A stretch of 29,979 nt of DNA. Origin: JBOGJG01 sp050747825 (GTDB lineage Bacteria > Acidobacteriota > UBA6911 > RPQK01 > JBOGJG01). The notes below the pieces were generated by a model. It was not told the origin of the DNA, searched no databases, and saw nothing but the letters and a program-made list of their open reading frames with translations. The stretch spans positions 1-29,979 of the forward strand of contig JBOGJG010000314.1 in NCBI GenBank assembly GCA_050747825.1, written 5' to 3'. The translations under genes and the position numbers were made by a program. This document shows, in pieces, positions 1 to 8,547 of this stretch; positions within the stretch are counted from its first letter, which is position 1; every line of letters starts with the position of its first letter.

Positions 1-1
1 T

Positions 2-216
2 TCCAATGCCTCTCGCGGAAAAAGGCGTCGCCAGGGCGTGAGCGTGGCCGTCCAAGGTGAGCAGCAAGGGGCTGCCCAACCGGACTCAGCGACCGAAGAG
101 TTCGTCCGCGAACGTCGTCGCAGTTGGTCTCGACTCTTGAAGAAGATTTAGGAACTCGATCCGCTCACTTGTCCTCGATGCGCCGGCCCGATGGAAATCA
201 TCGCCTTTGTGGAGAA
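2..216 (+). pseudogene. C-terminal remnant of an IS91-type transposase
   Basis: The frame starting at base 2 reads a basic, Arg-rich stretch, then RERRRSWSRLLKKI, an in-frame TAG at 149-151, then ELDPLTCPRCAGPMEIIAFVEN. The pattern 'RRSWxxLLKKIYEvDPLxCPxCgGxMxIIaFIE' is characteristic of the C-terminal end of IS91-like (Y2_Tnp) transposases, with the CPRC pair belonging to a zinc-binding motif. The TAG stands where the family normally has Tyr, so one base change (TAT or TAC to TAG) explains it. Homology stops near base 216, before the usual end of the protein, and the next bases belong to a different gene fragment on the opposite strand. The 5' part lies outside the window. Family assignment is from remembered motifs and is fairly but not completely certain. 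Confidence 0.6.
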
Positions 217-366
217 CCGGCTGGGCTGCAGTAATCCTGTGCTCCAGTCTTGTCGTAGCATTTCTTGAGAACGCTCGCTGTAAAATCGACGTAGGCTGTC
301 ACAAACAGATCGAGATCGCCATCCAAGTCCTAATCAACGAAGCAGGCGCTGGCGTTCCAGCGGGGA
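217..366 (-). pseudogene. Fragment of an FG-GAP (CRTAC1/ASPIC-UnbV type) protein
   Basis: Read on the minus strand, this stretch gives WNASACFVD, a TAG stop, DLDGDLDLFVTAYVDF, then a segment ending in CYDKTGAQDYCSPAG. This is a calcium-binding FG-GAP repeat (D-x-D-x-D-G-D-x-D-L) followed by the Cys-containing loop typical of CRTAC1-like proteins. The full-length gene at 1219-2892 has the equivalent region (FLDYDRDGFLDLYVVRYVDW, then a loop with YC and DYC-like cysteines). The in-frame TAG again replaces a Tyr codon. Neither end of a gene is present, so this is an orphan piece abutting the IS91-type remnant. It is a paralogue of, not a duplicate from, the neighbouring gene, because the sequences differ substantially. 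Confidence 0.6.
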
Positions 367-373
367 TATTTCC

Positions 374-400
374 TATCACATATCACCTATCACAATCACA
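374..400. repeat. Short heptamer repeat (TATCACA)
   Basis: Three consecutive 7-base units TATCACA, TATCACC, TATCACA are followed by a partial ATCACA. The array lies just upstream of the DeoR-type pseudogene start at 413. A second heptamer array occurs at 25915-25942, so a 7-base period may be a feature of this genome. It could serve as operator-like sites or be a neutral simple repeat. Confidence 0.6.
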
Positions 401-412
401 CCGGGGGATAGG

Positions 413-1186
413 ATGCTTCGCGAGGAAAGACAAGAGCGAATCGTCGAGCTTGTGCGAGAACGAAAGACTTGCTCAACCGCTCAACTTCAGACGGAACTGG
501 ATGTTTACAGGGTCACGTTGTACCGGGATCTCAAAGATTTAGAAAAAAGAAGCTGATTTCCCGAGTGCATGGCGGCGTAGTGTTGGGATCGAACCATCAG
601 ATCGAAACGCGCTTTTCAGTTCGGCTCAGGACCGAAACTGAAGCCAAGGAGCAGATAGGCCGTTTAGCAAGGACTTTAGTGCAGCCAGGCTCAGCCATCT
701 TCGTGGATGCATCTTCAACCTGCTACGTTTTTGTTCGACAGTTCTTAGCGATAGCTGATGTCCCCTCCGCGTTGACCCTTGTAACGAATTCGCCGCAAAT
801 ACCCCTTGAACTGGAGATTCATCCTGATATCCGAGTTTATCTCCACAGGGGGTGAACTCCTCCATCACGTGCACGCATTCGGGGAGCCCTTAGCGGTCGA
901 GCTCTTGTCTAAACTCCATTTCGATGCTGCTTTTCTATCCTGCGCAGGCTTCTCGGCGGCAACGGGCGCCACGACGAATTCGCCGCTTCTGGCCGAGGTA
1001 CTTACGATGGCGGCATCGAGCAGTAATAAGCTCCATCTCCTGGTGGATCGCTCAAAATTTGCGAAGCGAGGGGTATTGACGGCCCTGCCCTTGGATAAAA
1101 TTCACCATGTCATCACGAACACAGGCGCTCCGGAGGAGGCCCTCGCGGAGCTTCAAGAAGCGGGCACGAAAGTGACTCTGGCATGA
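413..1186 (+). pseudogene. DeoR-family transcriptional regulator, broken by two frameshifts
   Basis: Conceptually joining three frames gives a protein of about 257 residues, the normal DeoR length. The N-terminus (MLREERQERIVELVRER) leads into a winged helix-turn-helix with VTLYRDLKDLEK, then RVHGGVV, the DeoR signature. The C-terminal sugar-sensing half includes IFVDASST, LTLVTNSP, STGGEL, FDAAFLSCAG and LVDRSKFAKRG. The first shift is in a run of six A at 543-548: one extra A would continue EKKKLISRVHGG. The second lies between about 838 and 850, where VYL must be joined to STGGEL. Regulators of this family normally respond to phosphorylated sugars. Two lesions point to decay, though assembly error is possible. 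There is no obvious target operon beside it. Confidence 0.8.
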
Positions 1187-1218
1187 CCGTCGGCCGGATC
1201 TCATGTTCCACGCGAGAC

Positions 1219-2892
1219 CTACGGTTCTTCCACCAACAGAATCTGGTTGGCCTTTACCCCAGTCAGGGTCTGGGAGGCGCCTGAGGGCCACTCGATCTCC
1301 AGGCGTTCGATCACCTGGGCTTCGCCGAGCCCAAAATGAATCCGCGGATCACTGGCCGACAGGTAGCTGGCACCCCTGTTCGTCCAGGCATACTGGGTTT
1401 GTCCTCCTGCTGTAATTTTAATGAGAGATCCGATTCCGTCTCGATTGCTCTTTTTCCCGACCAGCGACAAGAGGATCCAGTTCTGCCGGCTTCCCCCTTC
1501 GTTTCTCAAAACCAGCGGATAGGCGTTCAAATTCGAGATCACCGCGTCCAGATCCCCGTCGTTGTCGAGGTCAGCGACGCCCAGGCCGCGGGCAGCCAGT
1601 GGAATCTGAAAAACGTCACCACTGCGACGGGACACATTTTCAAACGTCCCCTCGCCCAGGTTCCGGAGCAGCAGCAGTGGCTGCCGATAGTGGATGTGCT
1701 TATGGTAAAGATTTACCGTGTCCATGACATGGCTGTTGACGGTGAAGATATCCTTCCTGCCGTCGTGGTCGTAGTCAAAAAAGCGCACTCCCCATCCGGT
1801 GTAAAGCAAGGTCGGCTCGGCCAGGCCCGACACGTACCGGGTGTCCATAAAAGTTCCGTCTCGGTTATTGCGATAGAGCAGGTACATTTCGTTGGAAAGA
1901 GCCGTCACCACTAAGTCCGGATAGCCGTCATTGTCGTAGTCCTGAAAATCGACCCCCATTCCCGCAAAAGACTTGCCGTCGCTGTCATAACCCACTCCGG
2001 CGAAGAGTCCAACCTCAGCAAAAGTGCCATTCTGGTTGTTTTCGAAAAGAAATGATCTCACCGAGTCGTTGGCGACGTATATGTCGATCCAACCGTCCCG
2101 GTTATAGTCAGCAATGGCGACTCCCAAGCCTTTCCCTTGGGGAAGTGCCACTCCGGCTTTTTCCGAGACGTCGGTGAAGGTGCCGTCGCCGTTGTTGCGG
2201 TAAAGGACATCCGGGATCCCGTTGAATAGGTCCGGATGACAATAGGAGCGGTAGCCTGGCTTGTGGTCTCCGCAATAGGGATTGTTGTCAAAACTCCAGT
2301 CCACGTATCGAACGACATACAAGTCGAGAAATCCGTCTCGATCATAGTCCAGGAAAATAGAGCTAACGGACCAATCTCCTGCAGTGACGCCGGCTTCCTC
2401 CGTCAAATCCCGAAAGGTTCCGTCTCCATTGTTCCGGTAGAGATAATTCCGGCCAATGGCTGTCACGTACAGGTCCACATAGCCATCGTTATCATAATCC
2501 CCCGTAGCCGCCCCCATGGCGTAACCCTTCCCCGCCAAACCGGCTGACCCGGTTACGTCTTTAAATCGACCATTACCTTCGTTGTGATAAAGCCGATTGG
2601 CGTACCTGCCCGTTTTAGGACCGGAGATCTTCGCGATTGTAGGAGACCCATCTAAGGGGTAGCCGTTAGCGAAAAAAACGTCTATCCAGCCATCGTTGTC
2701 GTAATCGAAGAGGGCGACGCCTCCCCCCATTGTCTCGATCAGGTACTTGTGCTCGGTAGGAGAGGCCTGAAGCTTAAAGTCGATTCCGGAGGAGGGACGG
2801 ATATCAAGGAAGACTACTTGCGTCAGGTCCGCCTCGGAAGCAAAAAACATGGGCCCGAAGGAGAATAGGATTGTCAGAGTTCTCACCCACAC
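1219..2892 (-). CDS. Exported FG-GAP repeat protein with ASPIC/UnbV domain (CRTAC1-like)
   Basis: The 557-residue product begins with a short hydrophobic signal segment (LTILFSFGPMFFAS). It carries about seven FG-GAP/VCBS repeats with the calcium loop pattern D-x-D-x-D-G, for example FDYDNDGWIDVFFANG, GDYDNDGYVDLYV, LDYDRDGFLDLYV, ADYNRDGWIDIYV, QDYDNDGYPDLVV, FDYDHDGRKDIFTV and ADLDNDGDLDAVIS. Such repeats fold as an integrin-like beta-propeller. The last ~90 residues are the ASPIC/UnbV domain (IGSLIKITAGG, then FGLGEAQVIERLEIEWPSG). The start is GTG at 2892, supported by GAGG six bases upstream; there is no in-frame ATG near the signal. Members are secreted or surface proteins of unknown ligand. 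The gene stands alone, divergent from the TPR gene at 3069. Confidence 0.9.
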   Translation of the reverse strand: MWVRTLTILFSFGPMFFASEADLTQVVFLDIRPSSGIDFKLQASPTEHKYLIETMGGGVALFDYDNDGWIDVFFANGYPLDGSPTIAKISGPKTGRYANRLYHNEGNGRFKDVTGSAGLAGKGYAMGAATGDYDNDGYVDLYVTAIGRNYLYRNNGDGTFRDLTEEAGVTAGDWSVSSIFLDYDRDGFLDLYVVRYVDWSFDNNPYCGDHKPGYRSYCHPDLFNGIPDVLYRNNGDGTFTDVSEKAGVALPQGKGLGVAIADYNRDGWIDIYVANDSVRSFLFENNQNGTFAEVGLFAGVGYDSDGKSFAGMGVDFQDYDNDGYPDLVVTALSNEMYLLYRNNRDGTFMDTRYVSGLAEPTLLYTGWGVRFFDYDHDGRKDIFTVNSHVMDTVNLYHKHIHYRQPLLLLRNLGEGTFENVSRRSGDVFQIPLAARGLGVADLDNDGDLDAVISNLNAYPLVLRNEGGSRQNWILLSLVGKKSNRDGIGSLIKITAGGQTQYAWTNRGASYLSASDPRIHFGLGEAQVIERLEIEWPSGASQTLTGVKANQILLVEEP

Positions 2893-3068
2893 AACTGTCC
2901 TCGAATATTAACGCGTTTTCAAGCCGCACCCGCATCAGAAAGGTGGAATGTATCTTGTGGGGGCCGGATTGCGGTTGAAGACCCGGGCTCGAAGACCTGT
3001 ACGCTTGCATTTAGAGGAGGGAGTCACTAAGATCTGATGCAAAAAGCACTTTCTGGGAAGCTTTTAAA

Positions 3069-4250
3069 ATGGGATCAGGCAAATGTGGATGCGTCTGCGC
3101 TATTTTGCTCGTGTTGCACAGCGGAGGGAGTCTCCGGGCGCATGAGTTGGAGGATGCCGAGCTGCATTTCCAGCGAGCAGCCAACTTGAGTCGCGAGGGA
3201 AATCTCGAAGGAGCCATCCGAGAATATCGGCTCGGTCTACAAGCAGCACCGGATGCCTATGACGCCTATAACAACCTGGGGGTTCTCTATTTTCAAAAAG
3301 AGGATTACTCGAAGGCGATCGAAAACTTTCAGCAGGCCGATCGACTGAACCCCAGGGATCCTGAAATCAATTTCAATTGGGGATTGGCTTTAGTCCGGCT
3401 GGGACGATGTGAGAGCGCTATCCCCCGCTTGAACCTGGGCGCTCGGCACCCGGCCCATTTGGGGGATGCCCGATATCTATTGGGGATTTGTCATTATCAG
3501 CGGCAGGAGTGGAAAAAAGCGGCGGAAGAATTGGCGGCCGCCAGACAAAGTGGCTCACAAGGCGAGCAAGTCCTCTATCTGCTTTTCGAAAGCTACCGCC
3601 GTTCAGGGGAACCGGAAAAAGGTCTGAAGGTCTTCGAGCAGCTCTTGCAGCAAAATCCGGATTCACCGTGGGTGCATCAGTTGCTGGGCACCGCCTACGA
3701 CGAGTTTGACCGAGGGCGGGAGGCGGAAGAGGAATTCAAGAAGGCGATCGCCGCATCGCCGGACTCGCCGGGGCTCCATTTTTCCCTGGGCTACCTGTAT
3801 TGGAAGCGGCGCAGGCTGAACGAGGCGGCCCAGGCTTTCAAAGAGGAGATCCGGATTAGTCCAGAGTCGGCCCCTTCTTACTATTATCTCGGGGAGATCG
3901 CCTTCCGCCAGAGACGCCACGACCAAGCCGCTTCCTACCTCGAGAAGTCCGTGCGCCTGGATCCGGAGAACGGTGAAGCGTACCTCGCCCTGGGCAGGGT
4001 GTACTCCGAGTTGGGACGAGATGACGAGTCTCTGGATCTTTTTCGTAAAGCTGCCGAACTGTTGCCGGAACAGGTGGCGCCCCACTACTTGCTGGCGCGC
4101 ACCTTGCTTCGACTCGGCCGGAGAGCCGAAGCGGACGAGAAGTTGGCAAAAGTCCGGCAAATGCATTCCCGTAAACTCGAAGAAGAAATCAAAACATTGA
4201 CCGAGGAAGACAGGCCGGGCGGGCCCAAGAAGGCTGACGGACCACCCTGA
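3069..4250 (+). CDS. Exported tetratricopeptide repeat protein
   Basis: The product has 393 residues. Residues 1-24 form a signal-like segment (CGCVCAILLVLHSGGSLRAHE). The rest is roughly nine TPR units with the usual W/L-G-Y-A-P spacing, for example AYNNLGVLYFQKEDYSKAIENF and SYYYLGEIAFRQRRHDQAASYL. The tail is charged and helical (KLEEEIKTLTEEDRPGGPKK). TPRs are protein-binding scaffolds, so a periplasmic scaffold beside the haem and TonB genes is plausible but not shown. The start at 3069 has GGAAG about eight bases upstream. A TPR gene also sits in the second PSCyt1/DUF1501 cluster (19276-20817), suggesting that TPR proteins recur in this module. The next gene begins 136 bases downstream. 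Confidence 0.9.
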   Translation: MGSGKCGCVCAILLVLHSGGSLRAHELEDAELHFQRAANLSREGNLEGAIREYRLGLQAAPDAYDAYNNLGVLYFQKEDYSKAIENFQQADRLNPRDPEINFNWGLALVRLGRCESAIPRLNLGARHPAHLGDARYLLGICHYQRQEWKKAAEELAAARQSGSQGEQVLYLLFESYRRSGEPEKGLKVFEQLLQQNPDSPWVHQLLGTAYDEFDRGREAEEEFKKAIAASPDSPGLHFSLGYLYWKRRRLNEAAQAFKEEIRISPESAPSYYYLGEIAFRQRRHDQAASYLEKSVRLDPENGEAYLALGRVYSELGRDDESLDLFRKAAELLPEQVAPHYLLARTLLRLGRRAEADEKLAKVRQMHSRKLEEEIKTLTEEDRPGGPKKADGPP

Positions 4251-4311
4251 ACTGGCTCAGCCCCGCCCACTGACCCGCGACTCGGATACGCAGTTGATTT
4301 GTTGATTGTTG

Positions 4312-4339
4312 TTGACTTTCTGCTGATTTCCTGTAGCAT
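4312..4339 (+). promoter_or_regulatory. Candidate sigma70-type promoter for the PSCyt1/DUF1501 operon
   Basis: TTGACT (4312-4317) and TAGCAT (4334-4339) are separated by 16 bases, in an AT-rich patch unlike the flanking coding DNA, and lie about 48 bases before the start at 4387. The upstream bases repeat GTTGATT-like units. The -10 match is only moderate, so this is tentative. Confidence 0.35.
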
Positions 4340-4386
4340 TATTGCATAGTTGTGATCATTTTCTGAAACGTTTTGGAAGGGAGAGC

Positions 4387-7041
4387 ATGAACGGCGTCTG
4401 GTCCTCGATTTCAGCCATTTTTTTGTTGATGCTCGTGGGCATTCTGGGATCTCCGATAGCGATCGAAGCGTCGCAATCGGAGAATCCTTTGAATCCTTCC
4501 AAGCTCCCGGAACCCGCGGGGGGTAAGGTCGATTTCCAGCAGCAGATCAAACCGATTTTCCAGGCGAAGTGCTATGCCTGCCACGGCGGGGATCAGCAAA
4601 TGGGCGGCTTGCAACTAGATGACAGGGAGGCTGCCCTCGCCGGGGGATATTCCGGAAAGGTGATCCTGCCGGGCAGGAGTGCCGAAAGCCGCCTGATCCA
4701 TCTGGTGGCCGGCCTGGACGAAAAGATCATCATGCCGATGAGCGGAGAGCGACTGAGCCGCGAAGAGATCGCTCTGCTCCGCGCCTGGATCGACCAGGGC
4801 GCTTCCTGGCCGGAAGCCGTGACGCCCGCCACCGAGGCTGCACAGGTGTCTACGGAGAAGATGCGCCAAGGCCGAAACCTGCACTGGTCGTTTATCCCGC
4901 CGGAACGAGCGAGGATCCCTCGGGTGAAGAATCTGGACTGGGGCCGAAATCCGATCGACGCCTTTATCCTGGCCCGATTGGAAGAAGAATCCATCTCTCC
5001 CTCCCCTGAAGCAGGCAAGCGCACGTTGATCCGTCGCCTGAGTCTCGATCTGACGGGTCTTCCGCCGAGTATGCAGGAGGTGGAAGCCTTCCTGATGGAC
5101 AATCGGGCAGATGCTTACGAGCGCATGGTGGACCGTCTCCTGGCTTCTCCTCATTTCGGAGAGAAGTGGGCGATCCACTGGTTGGATCTGGCCCGCTACG
5201 CGGATAGTGATGGCTACGAAAAGGACCTGCCACGCCCTTATGCCTGGCGGTATCGAGACTGGGTCATCGACGCGTTGAACCGGAACATGCCCTTCGACCA
5301 GTTCACGATAGAGCAGATCGCCGGAGACCTTCTTCCCGGTGCAACGATCGAGCAAAAAATCGCCACGGGCTTCCACCGCAATACGCTGACGAATCGCGAA
5401 GGAGGAGTCGATTTGGAAGAGTTCCGCGTGGAGCGCGTCATCGACCGCACCAGCACAGTGGGCACGACCTGGCTGGGCCTGACACTCGAGTGTGCCCGCT
5501 GTCATGACCACAAATTTGACCCGATCAGCCAAAAAGAGTTTTACCAGATGACGGCTTTCTCCAACCGGGCCGTCGAGGTGAACCTCGATGCGCCGCTTGC
5601 AGGTGAAATGGGCCTCTACCTGCGGCGTCGGCCCGAATATGAGCGCAAGCGGGATGAGTTACTGGCGCAGTACAACGTCGTGGAGATGGTGCCGGACTGG
5701 GTGGACGATCTGAGACAGGCGGCCCGAAATCCCGGCGAGCGGGTGAACTGGGATGTGGCCTGGGACACGGTCGGCAAGATGCTCGATCATGGCCACCAGA
5801 TCGTGAGGATGGACGAGTCGAAGCGGACGGTCGAGCAGCAGGAAGATCTGGTGGACCATTTCGTGGAATGGTCCTGGACGGCGTATGGCCGAAAACGTTG
5901 GGAGGAATTGGGCTTCAAAGAGCTTCACGAGAAACTCGATGAGCTTCACGATGAATATCCGCCGTTGACTGAGGCGCCGACCATCGCGAGGAATCCCGAT
6001 CCGCCGCAGACGCACATCCTGGTTCGGGGAGACTACCGGCAGCCGGGCATTCAGGTTGAACCCGGCGTTCTGTCTATCCTTCACCCGCTGCCTGCACATG
6101 AGCCGCCTGCCACGCGCTTGACGCTGACGCGCTGGCTGGTCTCGAAGGACAATCCCCTGACGGCCCGCGTCACCGTCAATCGTTTCTGGCAGGAGATTTT
6201 CGAGCGCGGTCTGGTGCTCACCTCGGAGGATTTTGGGACCCGAAGCGAAAAACCCTCACATCCGGAGCTGCTCGACTGGCTGGCAACGGAATTTCAAAAG
6301 GATTGGCATATCAAAAGAATCATTCGGCTGATCGTCACCTCGGCGACGTATCGCCAAAAATCCGATGCGCGGGAGGATTTGATCAGTCGAGATCCCGAAA
6401 ACCGGTTACTGGCCCGCGCCCCGCGGCTGCAGCTAAAGGCTGAGTTGATCCGCGATTCGGCTCTTGCGGTGAGCGGTCTTCTTAATCCCAAGGTGGGCGG
6501 CAGAAGTGTCCGGCCCCCTCTGCCCGAAGGAGTGGTGGAGCTTACCTTCGGCGGCGGCGGCGAGTGGGAGGAGGACAAAGACCAGAACGCCTTCCGGCGG
6601 GGCCTTTATATCCATTTCCAGCGGACGATCCCATATCCGCAGCTCCAGACCTTCAACGCGCCGGACCGGTTGAGGAGCTGTACGAGACGCGAGCGCTCGA
6701 CGACTCCCCTTCAGGCCCTGGTCCTCTTGAACGACCCCGTGTTTTTCGAAGCGGCTCGGGCGCTGGCGGTCCGCGTTATTCAGGAGGGCCCCGAAGATTT
6801 AGAGGAGCGGATCGAATACGCTTTCCAGCTGTGTCTGGCTCGGAAACCGACTCCGGAAGAGAGAGACCGTCTGCTCCGGTTTTACGAGACTCAAAAACAG
6901 ATTTTGGAGGAGGAGTCCGACTCCGCCACCGAGATCTTCCCGGCCTCAGGCGTGCCCGGCACCGAGCCCCAGGAGGCGGCCGTTTGGGTCGGGCTTAGTC
7001 GGGTGTTGTTGAATTTGGATGAGTTCATCACGAAGGAGTGA
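4387..7041 (+). CDS. PSCyt1/DUF1549/DUF1553 haem-binding protein
   Basis: An 884-residue secreted protein: signal segment at 5-29 (SSISAIFLLMLVGILGSPIAIEA), then a Planctomycete cytochrome c domain (PSCyt1) with haem motif CYACH at 62-66. A DUF1549 (PSCyt2) domain spans about 183-390, containing RLLASPHFGEKWAIHWLDLARYADSDG and a second CxxCH (CARCH, 369-373). DUF1553 (PSD1) runs from about 578 to 860 (VSKDNPLTARVTVNRFW; later TTPLQALVLLND). The family is secreted and its reaction is not established. The start at ATG 4387 is preferred over an in-frame ATG at 4342, because GGAAGGGAG lies just upstream and the signal segment then begins correctly. The DUF1501 gene follows after four bases, and the two families are usually paired. 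A longer paralogue is at 22354-25878. Confidence 0.93.
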   Translation: MNGVWSSISAIFLLMLVGILGSPIAIEASQSENPLNPSKLPEPAGGKVDFQQQIKPIFQAKCYACHGGDQQMGGLQLDDREAALAGGYSGKVILPGRSAESRLIHLVAGLDEKIIMPMSGERLSREEIALLRAWIDQGASWPEAVTPATEAAQVSTEKMRQGRNLHWSFIPPERARIPRVKNLDWGRNPIDAFILARLEEESISPSPEAGKRTLIRRLSLDLTGLPPSMQEVEAFLMDNRADAYERMVDRLLASPHFGEKWAIHWLDLARYADSDGYEKDLPRPYAWRYRDWVIDALNRNMPFDQFTIEQIAGDLLPGATIEQKIATGFHRNTLTNREGGVDLEEFRVERVIDRTSTVGTTWLGLTLECARCHDHKFDPISQKEFYQMTAFSNRAVEVNLDAPLAGEMGLYLRRRPEYERKRDELLAQYNVVEMVPDWVDDLRQAARNPGERVNWDVAWDTVGKMLDHGHQIVRMDESKRTVEQQEDLVDHFVEWSWTAYGRKRWEELGFKELHEKLDELHDEYPPLTEAPTIARNPDPPQTHILVRGDYRQPGIQVEPGVLSILHPLPAHEPPATRLTLTRWLVSKDNPLTARVTVNRFWQEIFERGLVLTSEDFGTRSEKPSHPELLDWLATEFQKDWHIKRIIRLIVTSATYRQKSDAREDLISRDPENRLLARAPRLQLKAELIRDSALAVSGLLNPKVGGRSVRPPLPEGVVELTFGGGGEWEEDKDQNAFRRGLYIHFQRTIPYPQLQTFNAPDRLRSCTRRERSTTPLQALVLLNDPVFFEAARALAVRVIQEGPEDLEERIEYAFQLCLARKPTPEERDRLLRFYETQKQILEEESDSATEIFPASGVPGTEPQEAAVWVGLSRVLLNLDEFITKE

Positions 7042-7045
7042 TCTC

Positions 7046-8488
7046 ATGAATTTCGAAGAATATTTGCGCTTGCAGTCCCGTCGAAGTTTTCTCCAGAGGA
7101 CAGCCGGAGGACTGGGGATCATCGGCCTGTGGCATTTACTGGCTCTGGAAGGCCTCGCTGCAAGCCCTTCCAGCACTCTGGACAGGAATCCCCTGGCGCC
7201 GAAGTCTCCTCACTACAAGCCCCGCGCCAAAAATGTGATCTTCCTGTTCATGGCCGGCGCACCGAGTCACCTGGACCTGTACGACCCGAAACCGGAGATG
7301 AAAAAGTGGGAAGGAAAACCTCTTCCCGAATCCATGACCAAGAATCTCAAGCTCGCCTTTATCAAACCGTCGGCCAAGGTGTGGCCCAGCCCGCGGGTCT
7401 TTCAGAAATACGGGCAAAGCGGCATCGAATTTTCCGATTTCATTCCCCATATCGCCTCCTGCGCCGACGACATCTGCCTGGTTCGCTCCCTGCACACGGA
7501 TCAAGTCAACCATCATCCCGGCCAGTTGATGATGAGCTCCGGATCGCCCCTCGTAGGGCGCCCGTCCATGGGAGCCTGGACGACCTATGGACTCGGGAGC
7601 GAGTCTCAAAATCTTCCGGGCTTCGTCGTATTGAGCTCCGGACGAGGGACCAGCGGCGGCAGCACGAACTGGACGAGCGGATTTCTGCCCTCAGTCTACC
7701 AGGGGGTCCCGTTCCGCAGCCAGGGCGACCCCATCCTCTACCTCTCCAATCCCCCCGGGGTGAGCCAGCGATCTCAGGCGGCCGCATTGGAGGTCATCCG
7801 CGACCTCAACCAGAGTCAATACGCGAGCACCAAGGACATGGAGATCGCCTCTCGAATCGCTTCCTACGAGCTCGCTTTCCGCATGCAGTCGGCGGGTCCG
7901 GAACTGGTAGACTTCTCGGATGAATCACCCGCTACGCTCGAGATGTACGGGGTGAATAACGAAGTAACCAAGCCTTTTGCGACCAACTGTCTGCTGGCCA
8001 GACGAATGGTCGAAAGAGGCGTTCGCTTCATCGAATTGCTTCATGCCAGTTGGGATGATCACTCGGATCTCAACAAGAATCTGAAGAAGAACTGCGACAT
8101 CACCGACAAGCCGACGGCCGCACTTCTGAAAGACCTCAAACAGCGAGGCCTTCTGGATGAGACGCTCGTCATCTGGGGGGGCGAGTTCGGGCGAACGGCC
8201 ATGGTGGAAGCCCGGCAGGCCGACCAGAATACGTGGGGCCGGGATCATCATCCTCATGCTTTCAGCATGTGGATGGCCGGGGGAGGAATCAAAGGAGGCC
8301 AGGTCATCGGAAGGACAGACGAGCTGGGATTCAAAGTGATCGAGGACCCGGTGTTCGTCCATGACTTCCATGCCACCATTTTGCACTGCCTGGGCCTGGA
8401 TCATACGAAGCTGATTTTCCGACATCAGGGGCGCGATTTCCGCCTCACGGATGTCGGGGGTGAAATCATTAAGAAAGCCTTGGCGTAG
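7046..8488 (+). CDS. DUF1501 family protein with Tat signal
   Basis: The 480-residue product has a twin-arginine signal (SRRSFLQ at 11-17, then a hydrophobic stretch ending LEGLAAS). The body is the DUF1501 fold, related to the alkaline phosphatase/sulfatase superfamily: FMAGAPSHLDLYDPKP near residue 60, VRSLHTDQVNHHPGQ, GVRFIELLHASWDDHSD, VIWGGEFGRTAM, GRDHHPHAFSMWMAGGG and HDFHATILHCLGLDH. The His/Asp-rich motifs could bind metals, but no substrate is known for the family. ATG 7046 is chosen because AAGGAG (7033-7038) lies seven bases upstream; a start at 7019 would overlap the preceding gene and precede the Tat motif oddly. It lies four bases after the PSCyt1 protein and is surely co-transcribed. 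Tat export suggests folding with a cofactor before export. Confidence 0.93.
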   Translation: MNFEEYLRLQSRRSFLQRTAGGLGIIGLWHLLALEGLAASPSSTLDRNPLAPKSPHYKPRAKNVIFLFMAGAPSHLDLYDPKPEMKKWEGKPLPESMTKNLKLAFIKPSAKVWPSPRVFQKYGQSGIEFSDFIPHIASCADDICLVRSLHTDQVNHHPGQLMMSSGSPLVGRPSMGAWTTYGLGSESQNLPGFVVLSSGRGTSGGSTNWTSGFLPSVYQGVPFRSQGDPILYLSNPPGVSQRSQAAALEVIRDLNQSQYASTKDMEIASRIASYELAFRMQSAGPELVDFSDESPATLEMYGVNNEVTKPFATNCLLARRMVERGVRFIELLHASWDDHSDLNKNLKKNCDITDKPTAALLKDLKQRGLLDETLVIWGGEFGRTAMVEARQADQNTWGRDHHPHAFSMWMAGGGIKGGQVIGRTDELGFKVIEDPVFVHDFHATILHCLGLDHTKLIFRHQGRDFRLTDVGGEIIKKALA

Positions 8489-8491
8489 CTG

Positions 8492-8512
8492 GGTGCGCCG
8501 CTGTGGCGCACC
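8492..8512 (+). promoter_or_regulatory. Perfect 8-bp stem-loop between DUF1501 and TonB receptor genes
   Basis: GGTGCGCC (8492-8499), a five-base loop GCTGT, and GGCGCACC (8505-8512) form a perfect GC-rich hairpin that begins three bases after the TAG stop at 8486-8488. No T-run follows, so it is not a classical intrinsic terminator. It could be an attenuator, an mRNA-stabilising or processing stem, or a weak terminator lowering expression of the receptor relative to the upstream pair. Confidence 0.6.
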
Positions 8513-8547
8513 TGTACGGTACCGAGGCCACAACGGGGGAGAAGAAA

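Noticed and set aside
541..556. Programmed ribosomal frameshift in the DeoR-type gene
   Set aside because: A second, unrelated frameshift near 845 makes decay or sequence error the simpler explanation.
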